Of a DNA stretch of 48,324 nucleotides, positions 48,261-48,324 are shown in pieces. Made by a program: the position numbers and the translations under genes. Source of the DNA: Eubacterium sp. GTDB lineage: Bacteria > Bacillota > Clostridia > Oscillospirales > Acutalibacteraceae. The stretch spans positions 1 to 48,324 of the forward strand of contig DVEP01000043.1 in assembly GCA_015655975.1 (NCBI GenBank). Direction: 5' to 3'. A model generated the notes under the pieces. The model was not told the DNA's origin and made no database searches. It worked only from the letters and a program-made list of their open reading frames with translations. Position 1 is the first letter of the stretch. Every line of letters starts with the position of its first letter.

Positions 48261-48296
48261 CCCCCTATGGTAGAATAGAATAACTACCATAGGGGG
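48261..48296 (+). promoter_or_regulatory. RBS-sequestering stem-loop of the right IS
   Basis: CCCCCTATGGTAG (48261-48273) and CTACCATAGGGGG (48284-48296) form a perfect 13-bp stem whose distal arm holds the ribosome binding site, 8 bases before the ATG. It covaries with the left-edge copy. Confidence 0.75.
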
Positions 48297-48304
48297 ATAT
48301 TTTT

Positions 48305-48324
48305 ATGCCAAGAAACTACAGACA
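48305..48324 (+). CDS. Transposase N-terminus (partial, runs off the window)
   Basis: Encodes MPRNYR before the window ends, homologous to MPREYRH at the left edge. Identification as an IS3-type OrfA is an inference from the N-terminus and the element terminus. Confidence 0.5.

Larger units (their letters stand above)
48221..48324 (+). mobile_element. Right-edge insertion sequence, 5' terminal part
   Basis: Begins TGAACAAGTCCG and is identical to the left-edge element for the first 35 bases, then differs in the leader and in the first codons. It faces right, away from the window. Only the terminus, leader hairpin and transposase start are visible. Confidence 0.65.

Noticed and set aside
1..48324. 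The two IS copies as arms of a 48-kb composite transposon
   Set aside because: The copies differ in leader and coding sequence and face outward, and the interior is housekeeping chromosome (prfA, argS, ddl, lexA, rsmA). No matching target duplications can be seen. Two independent insertions, or a window cut at a repeated element, is the simpler reading.

Overview
The window looks like a chromosomal segment of a low-GC, endospore-forming member of the Clostridia, probably a gut-type anaerobe related to Oscillospirales/Ruminococcaceae. The evidence is AT-rich intergenic DNA, GGAGG-type ribosome binding sites with frequent TTG/GTG starts, a SleB cortex hydrolase, ECF-type vitamin transporters, a Firmicutes-type LexA with its box, and a secreted family-8-like polysaccharide lyase. 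The lineage is inferred from gene content, not measured. Both edges are cut inside related insertion sequences that face outward; everything between them reads as ordinary chromosome with short operons and bidirectional terminators.

Left part (1-15.2 kb): IS end; AIM24-family protein; spore cortex hydrolase SleB with a small membrane protein; an intergenic cluster of DnaA-box-like 9-mers; an OGG1-type DNA glycosylase; RsmE; an LCP cell-wall ligase with a long charged N-terminal coil; a cytidylate-kinase-like protein with a YoaK membrane protein. A minus-strand operon follows: DUF951, prfA, a fused threonylcarbamoyl-AMP synthase/dephospho-CoA kinase, and an M18 aminopeptidase. Divergent to it lies an S1-domain protein, then an FMN riboswitch driving riboflavin transporter RibU, and a zinc-ribbon membrane protein.

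Middle part (15.2-30 kb): a conserved unknown protein (minus); the operon ddl - DUF1934 - argS - radical SAM - aldo/keto reductase; an intergenic region with RNA-like structure; the 1219-residue secreted lyase; the serC-serA serine operon; bioY behind a BirA-type operator; and rsmA.

Right part (30-48 kb): a MarR regulator with two operator copies governing a heterodimeric ABC exporter; a surface module made of a small SPATG-anchored protein, a class B sortase and a second LCP protein; a zinc-ribbon membrane protein with a J-domain/TPR membrane protein; a plant-type glutamate-cysteine ligase overlapping an unusual ATP-grasp-like ligase (possible thiol or gamma-glutamyl peptide pathway); a minus-strand operon of Mrp ATPase, dCMP deaminase, HAD phosphatase, an unknown anchored protein and DegV; autoregulated lexA; tRNA-Met, tRNA-Glu and tRNA-Arg; and a multi-TM protein whose 3' end appears frameshifted at an A7 run.

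The most unusual items are the TsaC/Sua5-CoaE fusion, the GCS2 plus ATP-grasp pair, the compact SPATG/sortase B/LCP locus, the covarying RBS-sequestering hairpins of the two IS ends, the DnaA-box cluster far from any visible dnaA, and the structured region before the lyase gene. No CRISPR array, prophage or dedicated defence system is visible.
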